DNA of 64,000 bases. Source: Affinirhizobium lemnae. Its GTDB lineage: Bacteria > Pseudomonadota > Alphaproteobacteria > Rhizobiales > Rhizobiaceae. The number at the start of each line of letters is the position of its first letter. Within the stretch, counting starts at the first letter, position 1. Under the pieces are notes generated by a model. It was not told the origin of the DNA. It was given only the letters and a program-made list of their open reading frames with translations, and searched no databases. Where the stretch lies: positions 25,050 to 89,049 of the forward strand of contig NZ_JALJQZ010000016.1 of NCBI RefSeq assembly GCF_022968395.1, written 5' to 3'. This document shows positions 1 to 9,509 of the stretch, one piece after another. Position numbers and translations under genes: made by a program.

Positions 1-357
1 CTGCTTGGTATCGAGAAACACCAGCCTATGACCGCCTTCGATGCGGCTACTCTGGACGAAGCCGTTGCCATCATCCATCGCCTCGGGAAACACGGTTCGC
101 AACGAGGCCCTGTCGTCATGGTTGCCGACCATCATCACCACAGGGACCTTGAGGAGATCGATACGCTGGCGAAGTGCCTGATAGGCTGGAACCTCGCCCC
201 AGTGAGCCAGATCGCCAGTGATGACCATGAGATCGGCGTCGGAATGGTCCGCATGGATGCTGACAATCGCTGCATCGAACCGCGCGCACGGGTCGAGCCC
301 GTACAAGGTTGCCGGCTGCGGCACGAGGTGGATATCAGTGACATGAACGATCTTCAT
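1..357 (-). CDS. Metallophosphoesterase (GpdQ/CpdA-like), partial at window edge
   Basis: The reverse strand from the ATG at 357 reads MKIVHVTDIHL and continues open to base 1, so only the first 119 residues are present. The metal-binding motifs of calcineurin-type phosphoesterases are visible in order: D-x-H (DIHL, residues 8-11), GDLAHWG (about 52-58) and GNHD (about 82-85). This family cleaves phosphodiesters such as glycerophosphodiesters or cAMP; the substrate is not decided by sequence. It follows a UgpB-like binding protein in the same direction, 61 nt downstream of that gene's stop, which suggests hydrolysis of an imported phosphodiester. That link is inference. Confidence 0.85.
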   Translation of the reverse strand, partial: MKIVHVTDIHLVPQPATLYGLDPCARFDAAIVSIHADHSDADLMVITGDLAHWGEVPAYQALRQRIDLLKVPVVMMVGNHDDRASLRTVFPEAMDDGNGFVQSSRIEGGHRLVFLDTKQ

Positions 358-379
358 GGTGACCTTCCTGATGGTGAGG

Positions 380-403
380 CTACGTGGCCGATTGGCCACG
401 TAG
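380..403. repeat. Perfect 10-bp inverted repeat between binding-protein and phosphoesterase genes
   Basis: CTACGTGGCC at 380-389 and GGCCACGTAG at 394-403 form a 10-bp stem with a 4-nt loop. It lies between the stop of the solute-binding gene and the start of the phosphoesterase. There is no T tract on the minus strand, so it looks more like an mRNA-stabilising or attenuating hairpin than a full terminator. Such hairpins are known after binding-protein genes, where they raise the 5' message over the distal genes. Confidence 0.6.
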
Positions 404-418
404 CGGGAGGTTGGCAGA

Positions 419-1672
419 TCAGCGACGCGGCAGGAGAGCCTGGGTGTCTGCTGCCATGTCGGCGAGAACCGCCTCGGCTTCCTCGGCGCGACTGCCGTCC
501 ATGACCGACTGCAACCGGTCCTTGATCACGTCTGTGATCTTTAGGCCGTTATCGCCGGGAAACGCGTACCAGCCGGTCAGATAGGGTAGCTGGGAAAGAG
601 CAACCGCCTGGTTCGGGTTCTCGGCATAGAAATCTTTCAGGAGGTCGGCCGCCTTGGTGTTCGGCGCCATGTACCCGGTGGTCTTGACCATGATTGCGCC
701 ACCTTCGGGGCCCGTCGCGAACTTCAGGAATTCCCATGCTGCCTTCTGCTTGTCCTTGTCTTTGGCCGTGATTATCGCGACATTGCCGCCGGCCGGCAGA
801 CGCGAGACGCCTTCTTTCAGATCCGGATAGTTGCCGGTCTTTAGTTCGAACTTGCCGCCGATCTGCTTGGTGACGGCATTGACGCGAGCCGTTGTGGTTA
901 CCATCATACCGATTTTGCCGGCGGAGAAAGCCGCCAGCATCTCGTTCGGCGTCATGTTCGGCGACTGCGCCTCGATCACGAGACGTGCCAGTGTGCCGAT
1001 CGCTTGTTTGCCGGCCTCGCCGTCGAAGGCGACCTTGGTTTCGTCCTCATTGAGCATCGTGCCCCCATTTGCAAACACCAGCGCCTGCCACAGCCAGTTT
1101 CCGGTGATCGCCCATTCGGTTTCGATACCGTCAGCCTCGCCCTGAGCCTCGATCTTCTTGGCGAGCGCGATGATATCGTTCCAAGTCTTGGGAAGGCTGT
1201 TTTCGTCGAGACCGGCCTTCTTCACGAGATCCATATTGTAATAGACGATCGGCAGTGAGATGGCATAGGGAAGGCCGTAAACCTTGCCGTCGACGGCGCC
1301 GGCCTGGCGCATGCCGTCATGATAGCCGGCGGCGTCGAAGTCCGTTTCGTTGGCGATGAAATCATCGAGCGGAACGGCGATTTCCTTGTCAGCAAGAACG
1401 CGTACGCGATTGAGGCCTTGGAAGGTGACGTCCGGTACATTACCGGTGATGCCTTCGCGCAGCACGCGCTGGGCGGCGTCCTCATAATCCTTGTAGGGCG
1501 TGCGGAACTCAACCTTGATGTCGGGATGCTTCTTGCTGAAGGCTTCCAGCATCTCCTTCTGGGTCGTGTCGAACAGTTCCGGATAGGCGTACTGCACGGT
1601 GATCGTAGTAGTATCGGCCATCGCTGCGGATGCCATCAGGGACAGGGCTGCGGCGGTCAGGATCGTTCTCAT
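419..1672 (-). CDS. ABC transporter extracellular solute-binding protein (UgpB/MalE-like)
   Basis: 417 residues from the ATG at 1672, which is preceded by a GGAGA ribosome-binding site. A longer open frame to 1789 exists, but its first 39 residues are not signal-like, while from 1672 the protein starts with a classic Sec signal peptide (MRTILTAAALSLMASAAMA, cut after AMA). The mature protein has the cluster-1 (sugar/glycerol-phosphate) binding-protein pattern, including QYAYPELFD near the N-terminus and the WEFLKFATGPEGG segment near the C-terminus. It acts in the periplasm and feeds the two permeases upstream in the operon. The ligand is unknown; sn-glycerol-3-phosphate or a phosphodiester is likely given the downstream phosphoesterase. 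Confidence 0.9.
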   Translation of the reverse strand: MRTILTAAALSLMASAAMADTTTITVQYAYPELFDTTQKEMLEAFSKKHPDIKVEFRTPYKDYEDAAQRVLREGITGNVPDVTFQGLNRVRVLADKEIAVPLDDFIANETDFDAAGYHDGMRQAGAVDGKVYGLPYAISLPIVYYNMDLVKKAGLDENSLPKTWNDIIALAKKIEAQGEADGIETEWAITGNWLWQALVFANGGTMLNEDETKVAFDGEAGKQAIGTLARLVIEAQSPNMTPNEMLAAFSAGKIGMMVTTTARVNAVTKQIGGKFELKTGNYPDLKEGVSRLPAGGNVAIITAKDKDKQKAAWEFLKFATGPEGGAIMVKTTGYMAPNTKAADLLKDFYAENPNQAVALSQLPYLTGWYAFPGDNGLKITDVIKDRLQSVMDGSRAEEAEAVLADMAADTQALLPRR

Positions 1673-1709
1673 GGACAAGTCTCCGGTGGTTGGGGGGGTG
1701 AGAGGACTG

Positions 1710-2540
1710 CTACTTGATGCCGGTGAAGGCGATGCCTTCGATGAACCGTCGTTGCGCCAGCAGGAAGAGGCAAAGAAGCGGGGCAACAATGATGGTCGCG
1801 GCCGCCATCAGCGGGCCAAAGTCATTTCCGGCCTCGGCATTGCGGAAGGCCATGACGCCGAGCGGCGGCGTGAAGTACTTGTCGCTTGATACGGCGACCA
1901 GAGGCCAGAAATAATCGTTCCAGTGAGTGACGATCGAGAAGACGCCGAAGGCCGTGAGCGCCGGGATGGCGGCCGGCAGCATGACCCGCCAAACGATCGA
2001 CAATTCAGACATGCCATCCATACGGGCCGCATCGACCAGATCATCCGGAACGCCCATGAAGAACTGCCGCATCAGGAAGATGCCGAACACTGAAATCGTG
2101 AAGGGCAACACCAGCGCGCTGTAGCTGTCGAGCAGGCCGACGTAGTACAGTAGGATGAACAGCGGCACAGCAATTGCCTGATAGGGGATCAGCAAGCAGA
2201 AGAGCACGAAACCGAAGGCTAGACGGCGACCGAAAAAATGCAGTTTGGCCAGTGCATAGGCTGCCGGCAGCGTGACGAGCACCTGCAGGAAAAAGATCGC
2301 TGCCGTAACGACGACGCCGTTCATGAGATAGAGCATCAGCGGGGCTGCTGAAAATGCTTCCGTATAATTCTCGATGACGGCGAGTTTTTGCGGCCACCAG
2401 CGCAACGTTTCGGAAAAGATCTCGTCGGCTGGCTTGATCGAGGTCGAAACCATCACGGCGAAGGGCAGAAGGGCAAAGGCAGCAATCAAGAGCAGTGCTG
2501 TGTGGCGAAGCGCCGAGCTTACAAAGGAACGAGCCGTCAT
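1710..2540 (-). CDS. ABC transporter inner-membrane permease (UgpE/MalG family)
   Basis: 276 residues with about six membrane spans and the EAA loop that docks on the ATPase (DAARMDGMSELSIVWRVMLP, about residues 170-190). MalG-type length and the C-terminal GIK ending are typical. Its start overlaps the stop of the preceding permease by 4 nt (ATGA), so the two are translationally coupled and should form a heterodimer. Its stop lies 37 nt before the binding-protein start. Confidence 0.93.
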   Translation of the reverse strand: MTARSFVSSALRHTALLLIAAFALLPFAVMVSTSIKPADEIFSETLRWWPQKLAVIENYTEAFSAAPLMLYLMNGVVVTAAIFFLQVLVTLPAAYALAKLHFFGRRLAFGFVLFCLLIPYQAIAVPLFILLYYVGLLDSYSALVLPFTISVFGIFLMRQFFMGVPDDLVDAARMDGMSELSIVWRVMLPAAIPALTAFGVFSIVTHWNDYFWPLVAVSSDKYFTPPLGVMAFRNAEAGNDFGPLMAAATIIVAPLLCLFLLAQRRFIEGIAFTGIK

Positions 2541-3418
2541 GCGCCTTCTCCATTCTTCTTGAGGGATACGAAGCGCAGCAGGCTGACGCTGACGACGAGC
2601 AGGATGAAGACAATCGTGATCGCCGCCGCGTGACTGCTGCGGAAGAACTCGAAGCCTTCGGCATAGATCGTGTAGAGCAGCACTTCGGTCGCCTTGTTCG
2701 GCCCTCCTTGAGTGAGTGCATGAACCGTGTCGAAGACCTGGAAAGAGCGGATGGCGGAGGTGATGGCGACGAAAACGGCGACAGGTGCCAGCAGTGGCCA
2801 GGTGATCAGCCTGAACCGCTCCCAGGCATGCGGTGTGCCGTCTAGCTCGGCTGCGTCGTATAGATCGCGCGGGATGGCAGAAAGACCGGCCATGAAGAGC
2901 ACCATGTTGAAGCCGAAGCTTTGCCAGATGCCGATGACCGCGAGCACGTAGAGTGCGATGTCGCCATCCTTGAGCCAGTTGTGCGAGGCAAATCCCAGGG
3001 CCTTCGCCGTCGTGTTGACGATGCCAAAGCTCGGGTGCAGCATGAACTCCCAGACGATGGCCATGGCAAGCAGGCTCGCCATCACCGGCATGAAAAAGGC
3101 GGTGCGATAGAAGGATCGTAACGAGGTTCCTGCGTCGATCAGAAGCGCACTGACCAGGCCTAGCAGCATCGAGCCGGGCACGACGACGGCAGAGTAGATC
3201 AGCGTATTGCTCAACGACTTCCAGAAGACCGGGTCATCGATCAGCGCTTGAAAATTTTCGAAACCGATAAATCTCAGCGAGCGATCACCGAGCTGATAGT
3301 CGGTAAAGGCCAGCACAAGAATCGAGGAGAGCGGCGCAATCAGGAAGATGATTGCCAAGATGGACGCCGGCGCGATGAGGGCAAGGCCTGCTCGGTTTTG
3401 GCTGGCGGAAAGGCTCAT
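2537..3418 (-). CDS. ABC transporter inner-membrane permease (UgpA/MalF family)
   Basis: 293 residues with six predicted membrane spans. The EAA motif DAAELDGTPHAWERFRLITWP lies in the cytoplasmic loop near residues 190-210. The N-terminal span AGLALIAPASILAIIFLIAP is usual for carbohydrate-type (CUT1) permeases. It overlaps the ATPase gene upstream and the partner permease downstream by 4 nt each, which shows a tightly coupled operon. Confidence 0.93.
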   Translation of the reverse strand: MSLSASQNRAGLALIAPASILAIIFLIAPLSSILVLAFTDYQLGDRSLRFIGFENFQALIDDPVFWKSLSNTLIYSAVVVPGSMLLGLVSALLIDAGTSLRSFYRTAFFMPVMASLLAMAIVWEFMLHPSFGIVNTTAKALGFASHNWLKDGDIALYVLAVIGIWQSFGFNMVLFMAGLSAIPRDLYDAAELDGTPHAWERFRLITWPLLAPVAVFVAITSAIRSFQVFDTVHALTQGGPNKATEVLLYTIYAEGFEFFRSSHAAAITIVFILLVVSVSLLRFVSLKKNGEGA

Positions 3419-4533
3419 AGGGGAGCCTCCAGTCGGTAGCTGCCTTCTATTCGCCGGTTGTCTGTGCCGAAGACATGCAGGCGCGCTTCATCCATCACGA
3501 TCCCCACTTTGTCGCCGATGGCTGGGCGGATGCCGCCCGGATCGCAGCGCACAACGACGAGGTTGCCGCCAGCGGTCATGACTTGGACGAAGAGGTCGGC
3601 GCCGAGATTTTCGATGTGGTGGATAACGCCGGCAAGCGGTGCGTTGGCTATGCCTGCTAGTCGAGCCGCCTCTGGACGAAAAGCCGCCTGCACCCGGTTG
3701 TTCGCGGTATCGGCGAAGGTGAAGGATAGGACGTCACCTTCAGTCAGAGCCGCCTGAAGAACGTTGATTTTGGGACTACCTATGAACTCCGCGACGCGAA
3801 GATCCAGGGGCATCTGGTAGATCTGGTCAGGCGTATCCACCTGCAGGATTTCGCCACCCATCATCACTGCGATACGATCGGACATGGTCATCGCTTCGGC
3901 TTGATCGTGGGTGACATAGATAAAGGTCGAACCCAATTGGCGGTGGAGCGCGGCAATCTCGCCTCTCGCCTGTACCCGCATCTTGGCATCGAGATTCGAG
4001 AGCGGCTCGTCCATCAGGAAGGCGCTCGGTTTACGCACCATGGCGCGGGCAAGTGCCACACGCTGGCGCTGGCCGCCTGAAAGTGAAGCAGGCTTGCGGT
4101 CCTTTAGCATAGAGATTGATAGGGCATCGCAAACTCTGCCCACTTCCCCTGCGATCTCCTTGCGCTTCGCCTTCGCCGACGGCAGAAGAGTGCCGAGGAG
4201 CGACCGCTCAGTGGTGTTCAGGCGGCGCATGACGAGCGGTACGGCGATGTTTTCCGCCACCGTCAGGTGCGGATACAGTGCATAGGACTGGAACACCATG
4301 GCGAGGTCGCGGTCGCGTGGCCGGATCCTATCGACAGTTGCACCATCTAGTAGGATGCTGCCCCCGCTCTGCTGTTCGAGGCCGGAAATGATGCGCAATA
4401 GAGTGGACTTTCCGCAGCCTGACGGGCCAACCAAGGAAATGAACTCGCCGTCCCGAATATCCAGATCGATCCTTTTCAAAACATGGGTCTCCCCGAATGT
4501 CTTAACGACAGATCTGATGTTTACGCTTGCCAT
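3415..4533 (-). CDS. ABC transporter ATP-binding protein (UgpC/MsmX family)
   Basis: 372 residues and first gene of the importer operon. Visible motifs are Walker A GPSGCGKST (residues 37-45), the signature LSGGQRQRVALARAM, Walker B AFLMDEPLSNLDAK and the switch histidine in YVTHDQAEAMT, followed by a C-terminal TOBE/MOP-like regulatory domain. The length fits CUT1 importers. It powers the two permeases encoded just downstream. The divergent LysR gene 130 bp away is the probable regulator. Confidence 0.94.
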   Translation of the reverse strand: MASVNIRSVVKTFGETHVLKRIDLDIRDGEFISLVGPSGCGKSTLLRIISGLEQQSGGSILLDGATVDRIRPRDRDLAMVFQSYALYPHLTVAENIAVPLVMRRLNTTERSLLGTLLPSAKAKRKEIAGEVGRVCDALSISMLKDRKPASLSGGQRQRVALARAMVRKPSAFLMDEPLSNLDAKMRVQARGEIAALHRQLGSTFIYVTHDQAEAMTMSDRIAVMMGGEILQVDTPDQIYQMPLDLRVAEFIGSPKINVLQAALTEGDVLSFTFADTANNRVQAAFRPEAARLAGIANAPLAGVIHHIENLGADLFVQVMTAGGNLVVVRCDPGGIRPAIGDKVGIVMDEARLHVFGTDNRRIEGSYRLEAPL

Positions 4534-4663
4534 GAAGGAAGGCCCAAAAAAATGTGTTCAATGGCTGGCCAGATACTTCATAGATTTTACATTACAATGA
4601 CGCATTATAAATTCAGGTTATACCGCCCATCAGGTAGACACCTCTCATTTTTCGTGAGGCTCA
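4534..4663. promoter_or_regulatory. Divergent promoter region between ABC operon and lysR
   Basis: This 130-bp AT-rich spacer separates two divergent units. An imperfect palindrome, TATAA (4606-4610), 7 nt, TTATA (4618-4622), has the T-N11-A character of LysR-type boxes. The assignment as operator is inference from position. Confidence 0.5.
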
Positions 4664-5536
4664 ATGCGTTCCAAGCTTAGCTATGCCCAGTTGCGAGCAT
4701 TCAATGCGGTTGCAAAGGAAGGCAGTTTCTCGTCTGCCGCGCGTCGCCTCGGCCTCAGTCAGCCTGCCATAACGGCGCAGGTCAAAGCTTTGGAACAGAG
4801 CTACGGCGTGCTGTTATTCGAGCGCAGGGGGGACGGTGCAAGGATGACGCCACTCGCCAAGAGCTTGTTTCAGGAGACACAAGAGCTGCATGTTATAGAG
4901 GCTGTAGCCGCCGATATCCTGGGTGCATCGAGCGCGTTGAAGACGGGTGAACTCAACATCATGTGCGGCGCTCCGAATCCGGCAATGGCGCTGATTTCCG
5001 AGTTCAGGCGCCGTTACCCCGGTGTCCGGGTTACCGCCAATTTTGGTAACTGGCATCGGGTCACGACGGCACTTTATGAGCAACAATGCGACGCGATCAT
5101 CCTGACAGGCGTACCGGACGACGATAGCCTGACGCGCATTCCGTACATGGAGCAGCGAGCGGTCGCGCTGGTGCCTGCCGGGCACCCGCTGGCAAAGCGA
5201 GGCAAGCCCCTTTCGCTGCATGAACTTGCCGATCAGCCACTCATTTTTCGCAACGACCAATCTCTCACGCAATCGGCGCTGAACATGGCAATAAGGAAGT
5301 CTGGCGTAAACCTTGAGCCAGCTCTCTCACTCGGCGAGCGTGAGGCGGTCTACGAGGCAGTGCACCAAGGACTGGGAATAGGATTCATGTTCGAACTGGC
5401 GGTCAGCCGGGCAGAAAGCAACGTTGTCCGCCTGCCCATAATGGAGCTGAACGACGTTTACGTTGAGCACGTCGCATGCTTGACCCGGAACATGAGACGG
5501 CACGAAGTTCGGGCACTGATGGCGCTGGTGGAATAA
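4664..5536 (+). CDS. LysR-family transcriptional regulator
   Basis: 290 residues. The N-terminal winged HTH is clear: LRAFNAVAKEGSFSSAARRL, then LSQPAITAQVKALEQSYG and LFERR. A substrate-binding periplasmic-type domain follows from about residue 90 (GELNIMCGAPNPAMALISEF). It is divergent from the ABC importer and probably controls it in response to the imported compound. Its TAA stop at 5534-5536 sits exactly at the left end of an IS630 copy, but the reading frame and stop are preserved. Confidence 0.93.
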   Translation: MRSKLSYAQLRAFNAVAKEGSFSSAARRLGLSQPAITAQVKALEQSYGVLLFERRGDGARMTPLAKSLFQETQELHVIEAVAADILGASSALKTGELNIMCGAPNPAMALISEFRRRYPGVRVTANFGNWHRVTTALYEQQCDAIILTGVPDDDSLTRIPYMEQRAVALVPAGHPLAKRGKPLSLHELADQPLIFRNDQSLTQSALNMAIRKSGVNLEPALSLGEREAVYEAVHQGLGIGFMFELAVSRAESNVVRLPIMELNDVYVEHVACLTRNMRRHEVRALMALVE

Positions 5537-6694
5537 TACCAACCTTCAGTGAATGTGACTCTCGTGGGGATTCCCAGCAGCCGACGAATCTGAATCTTTG
5601 TTGCAAACAGGAGGTTGCGATGGGTTCAGCGCTTTCATTGCGGTCGGATTTCGACGGGGCCAGGTTGCGGCGTCTGGCTCGCCAGACACGGGATGCCAAT
5701 CAGGCGCGACGGCTTCTGGCTCTTGCATCGATCTATGATGGCGGCTCGCGCGCCGATGCCGCCCGGCTTGGCAGCGTGACAGTTCAGATCGTGCGCGACT
5801 GGGTGGTCCGCTTCAACGATCGCGGTCCAGACGGTCTGATCAATGGCAAGGCTTCGGGCAAGCCTTCTCTCCTGAACGACGAACAGCGAGCGGCCTTGGC
5901 GCAAGCCATAGAGCGCGGACCGACACCGTACTGGATGGCGTCGTTCGTTGGCGTCTGTGTGATCTGGCGCAATGGCTCTGGGAAGAGTTCCGCATCTCGG
6001 TGAGCCAGGAGGCCCTTGGTCGCGAAGTGCGTGCCATGGGGTAGCGCAAGCTCTCTGCTCGCCCAAGACATCATGCTCAGGATGCCGAAGCGGCCGAGGC
6101 TTTTAAAAAAACTTCCCCGCCGCTGTGGCAGAAATTGCCGCCGGCCCCGCCAAGAGCAAAGTGATCGAAGTCTGGTTTCAGGACGAAGCTCGTATAGGCC
6201 AGAAGAACAAGATCACCCGCCGCTGAGCCAAGCGGGGAACAAGGCCGTCTGCGCCACACGACCAGCGAACCAAGCCGGCCTATATCTTCGGTTCCATCTG
6301 CCCCAAACAGGGCAAGGCTGCCGCTCTCGTCATGCCGTGGTGCGACACCCATGCCATGAACCAGCACCTGATCGATATCCCGTAATGTTGCAGATAACGA
6401 ACATGCCGTCCTCATCATGGACCAGGCTGGATGGCACATGTCCAACAATCTCGTCGTCCCAGAAAACATCACCATCCTGCCACTGCCGCCCAAATCACCC
6501 GAGCTGAACCCGGTCGAAAACATCTGGCAGTTCATGAGGGACAACTGGCTCTCAAACCGCGTCTTCAAGTCCTACGAGGATATCGTCGACCATTGCTGCT
6601 ACGCTTGGAGAACACTCCAGGACCGACCATGGAAGATCATGTCGATCGGCAGACGCAAATGGGCACAAGGGTTCTGATCAATGACGGTTGGTAT
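5536..6694. mobile_element. IS630-family insertion sequence (decayed)
   Basis: The ends form an imperfect inverted repeat: ATACCAACCTTCA from 5536 and, read on the other strand, ATACCAACCGTCA from 6694. TA dinucleotides at both edges fit the TA target preference of IS630. The element is about 1.16 kb, normal for the family, and carries a single disrupted transposase gene. Exact outer bases are uncertain by 1-2 nt because the flanks are TA-rich. Confidence 0.8.
5620..6677 (+). pseudogene. IS630-family transposase, frameshifted and with an internal stop
   Basis: Translation starts at ATG 5620 after an AGGAGG site with a helix-turn-helix region (RRLLALASIYDGGSRADAAR), but this frame ends at 6003. 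The catalytic domain continues in other frames: EVWFQDEARIG (first Asp) near 6170, LIMDQAGWHMSNN (second Asp) near 6415 and PELNPVENIWQ (Glu) near 6500. A TGA near 6222 replaces the expected Trp of RRWAKRGTRP, and another shift lies near 6382. The protein is not made intact. Confidence 0.85.
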
Positions 6695-7296
6695 AATACC
6701 TTCGTCGCAATATTCGTTTCCGCAAAGTTCAGATTGCTGAAACGTCTCCGCTTCGCGCCCGAGGCCTTCGTGTGCCTGCCTGAAAGTAGACATCGGCTGA
6801 AACCTCGCCGTCATACATCGATGTCCGCCTTCGCGTAGGTGCCCTAGCAGCGGTCAGTCTGCCATCGGCCCCGGACTGGAAATGATTTCCGCTATGCGCC
6901 TCCATGTCGGTCATAGAGGCTGTCGTGTCGTCGTGCGTGCCTAAAAGCAGACATAGCCTCGGCGCCCGCGTCACGTCGCCTTTACGCCGATAGTGTTGAA
7001 AAACTCCGCTGAGGGTCGACAAAACAACTCACTGCCGTGACTGTCCGGAATGGATTTCCGATGATCTTAGCTGACTGAAACGGATTTGCGGCAGAGTGGG
7101 TACAGAGCTTCCTCTAAGCAATGTCATTTCAGCTAAAGCTTACGAGAAGCTGCCCACGGGAGTATTTCAACAGTATCCGCCATAAGCGGACGTCCGCCGA
7201 CGCATTATGAAGGACCTGTTGCCACCCCATTCAGGTCCGCCAGTCTTGATACGAGCTGACCTGGAAGCAGACGTAGGACTCGTCATCTTCTGCCTG
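6695..7296. other. Gene-free stretch between IS630 and a LysR gene
   Basis: I find no convincing coding frame, RNA gene or mobile-element end here. The composition is patchy, with short look-alike pieces such as GCAGACAT and GCGGACGTCCGCC. It may be the remains of older insertions. Confidence 0.4.
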
Positions 7297-8205
7297 CTAA
7301 AGAGCTTTCGCGTTGGCCCGTCTAACGAACTCATCCACAACAACCCGGATCCGGGGAAGTATCGCACGGGTCGTTGGCCACACAGCGTTAAATGGCGATT
7401 GCACCTGGCACCGATCCGGCAGCACCTCGACCAATTCTTTCCCATCGATGTAAGGCTGCAGGAGAGACTGTGGCATTTGGCATAAGCCGAAACCAGCAAC
7501 CGCCATATCGATGACCACCTCTCCGTCGCTCACTAGGTGAGCGGCCAGCGGATCAAGCGACTTTACGCGCCCGCCCTCCTCCAGGAAGCGCCAGGGTGCG
7601 GCTCTGCCTGGCCTGCCTCCGAGGATACAGGCGTGGTCTTGTAGATCACGTAGGCTTGTTGGTGCCCCTGCTTCACTAAGATAGCGTGGTGCTGCACAGA
7701 GAACGAGGCGCTGTGTTCCGAGCGGTCGGGCAGAGATGTCAGTTCGGTCAGGCAGCTCGCCGAACCGCAGACATAGGTCTACCCCATCCTCGACAGGGTC
7801 TATAATACGATCAGAGAAGCTGGCCTCCAAACGGAGTCCGGGATGGGCCCTGAGGATATCCAATAGGATCGGCATGGCGATCCGTCGGCCGAACGCCACT
7901 GGCATGTCCACCCGCAATATTCCTCTAACCGCGCTGGCCTTGGACCGTGCGAGGTCTTCTGCTGACCGGAGCTGATCAAGTGCGGCTTCGGCTTGCACAA
8001 AGTAGGCCTGACCATCGGGCGTCAACGATAGCCGACGTGTTGTCCGATGCAGAAGTTTGACGCCAAGCCGACCCTCCAACTGGGCCACCGACTTGGCGAC
8101 GGCCGACTTGGTGATGCCAAACTGTGCCGCCGCCGCAGTGAACGACCCGGCTTTCACCACGGTGATAAAGATTTCTACGCCACCGAAGGTGCTGGTAATA
8201 GCCAT
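7297..8205 (-). CDS. LysR-family transcriptional regulator (AaeR/DmlR-like type)
   Basis: 302 residues from ATG 8205; an in-frame extension to 8262 lacks family similarity. The HTH (FITVVKAGSFTAAAAQFG, then ITKSAVAKSVAQLEGRLG and LLHRTTRRLSLT) and the effector domain starting GILRVDMPVAFGRRIAMP are typical of the large LysR group that includes AaeR. It is divergent from the NemA-like oxidoreductase gene with 108 bp between them, the usual layout for a regulator of that flavoenzyme. Confidence 0.93.
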   Translation of the reverse strand: MAITSTFGGVEIFITVVKAGSFTAAAAQFGITKSAVAKSVAQLEGRLGVKLLHRTTRRLSLTPDGQAYFVQAEAALDQLRSAEDLARSKASAVRGILRVDMPVAFGRRIAMPILLDILRAHPGLRLEASFSDRIIDPVEDGVDLCLRFGELPDRTDISARPLGTQRLVLCAAPRYLSEAGAPTSLRDLQDHACILGGRPGRAAPWRFLEEGGRVKSLDPLAAHLVSDGEVVIDMAVAGFGLCQMPQSLLQPYIDGKELVEVLPDRCQVQSPFNAVWPTTRAILPRIRVVVDEFVRRANAKAL

Positions 8206-8313
8206 TCTGCAGGCACTCCAATTGACGACTTGAAGTGTACAGTCTGACAACCGGAAGGACAATTGTCTCCAGACAGAAGCAGAGCCATATCTGCGCTAAA
8301 CCAGGAGATATCG

Positions 8314-9375
8314 ATGTCCCGTTTGTTCGATCCGTTGAAGGTTGGGGCTCTCGAGCTGCCGAACCGCGTTATCATGGCCCCGCTTACACGCAAGCGCTCC
8401 GGCGTCGAGCGCGTACCCAACGCGATGATGGCCGAATACTATCGGCAACGGGCTGGTGCCGGATTGATTCTGAGCGAAGCGACTTCTGTGTCCCCACAAG
8501 GCGTTGGATATTGGGGCACGCCTGGTATTTGGAACGATGCCCAGGTCCAAGGCTGGCAACACGTCACGCGGCAGGTTCACGAAGCCGATGGTCGCATATT
8601 CCTGCAGCTCTGGCACGTGGGCCGCATCTCCGACCCCGAACTTCTCGATGGCCAACTTCCCGTAGCGCCGAGCGCAATCGCCGCCGCTGGTCATGTCTCG
8701 GGACTACGCCCGAAAAGGCCGCATCCTATTCCACGGGCTTTGGAAACGAATGAGATACCGGGAATCGTTGAGGACTTTAGACAGGGCGCGGAGCGAGCAA
8801 AGGCCGCTGACTTTGATGGCGTCGAGTTGCATGCTGCCAATGGCTATCTGATTGATCAGTTCCTACAGGACAAGACCAACAAGCGCACCGATTGCTACGG
8901 TGGCACAGTCGAGAACCGCGCTAGGTTTCTCCTTGAGATTGCGGATGCAGTGACTGAGGTTTGGGGCGCTGATCGTGTCGGCGTGCACCTTCGACCTCGG
9001 GGCGAGGAACACGATATGGGGGACAGCAACCCCAAGGCAATTTTCGGGTACGTCGCCGACGAACTGGCAAGACGGAAGATTGCCTTCATTTTTGTCCGCG
9101 AAATTGAAGCCGAAGACAGCCTTCTCGGTGAGATCAAGCGTCGGTTCGGGGGGCCGGTCATAGCCAATGAACTTATGTCAAAGGAAGATGGGGAGCGACT
9201 TATCGAGTCCGGTCATGCCGACGCCCTGGCATTCGGTCGCGACTATATCGCCAATCCGGACCTCGCAGAGCGCCTTCAGCAGAACTTTCCTCTGAACACA
9301 CCGAACAAGGACACGTTCTATGGCGAGGGCCCTGAGGGCTATACAGACTACCCTAGTTTGCTGCGGCACCTGTGA
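8314..9375 (+). CDS. NADH:flavin oxidoreductase, Old Yellow Enzyme family (NemA-like)
   Basis: 353 residues from ATG 8314, preceded by CCAGGAGA. The FMN-binding TIM barrel starts LFDPLKVGALELPNRVIMAP. Active-site features are the H-x-x-N pair in VELHAANGYL, the TDCYGGTVENR segment and the C-terminal GEGPEGYTDYPSL, a hallmark of NemA/xenobiotic reductases. These enzymes reduce activated C=C bonds, N-ethylmaleimide and nitro compounds in the cytoplasm. The segment after VGVHLRP (usually I-R-x-S-P) is divergent, so substrate range may differ. Confidence 0.92.
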   Translation: MSRLFDPLKVGALELPNRVIMAPLTRKRSGVERVPNAMMAEYYRQRAGAGLILSEATSVSPQGVGYWGTPGIWNDAQVQGWQHVTRQVHEADGRIFLQLWHVGRISDPELLDGQLPVAPSAIAAAGHVSGLRPKRPHPIPRALETNEIPGIVEDFRQGAERAKAADFDGVELHAANGYLIDQFLQDKTNKRTDCYGGTVENRARFLLEIADAVTEVWGADRVGVHLRPRGEEHDMGDSNPKAIFGYVADELARRKIAFIFVREIEAEDSLLGEIKRRFGGPVIANELMSKEDGERLIESGHADALAFGRDYIANPDLAERLQQNFPLNTPNKDTFYGEGPEGYTDYPSLLRHL

Positions 9376-9509
9376 TGAAAAGACCCGCTGTTTCATCTCA
9401 ACGCTGGAAGCCGACGGTCGCCCTCCAACCCCATCCCTGAAGCGTGCAAATGGCGCTTCTGAGCCATGTCGCCTGCCGGACCAAAGCGCACTTCCTCGTT
9501 CGCAGGCAC

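Noticed and set aside
1673..1789. 39-residue extension of the UgpB-like protein
   Set aside because: It contains no signal peptide and overlaps the permease gene. The ATG at 1672 with GGAGA and a proper signal peptide is better.
831..1889. Several plus-strand frames opposite the solute-binding protein and permease genes
   Set aside because: They are antisense shadows of well-supported ABC transporter genes and lack family features.
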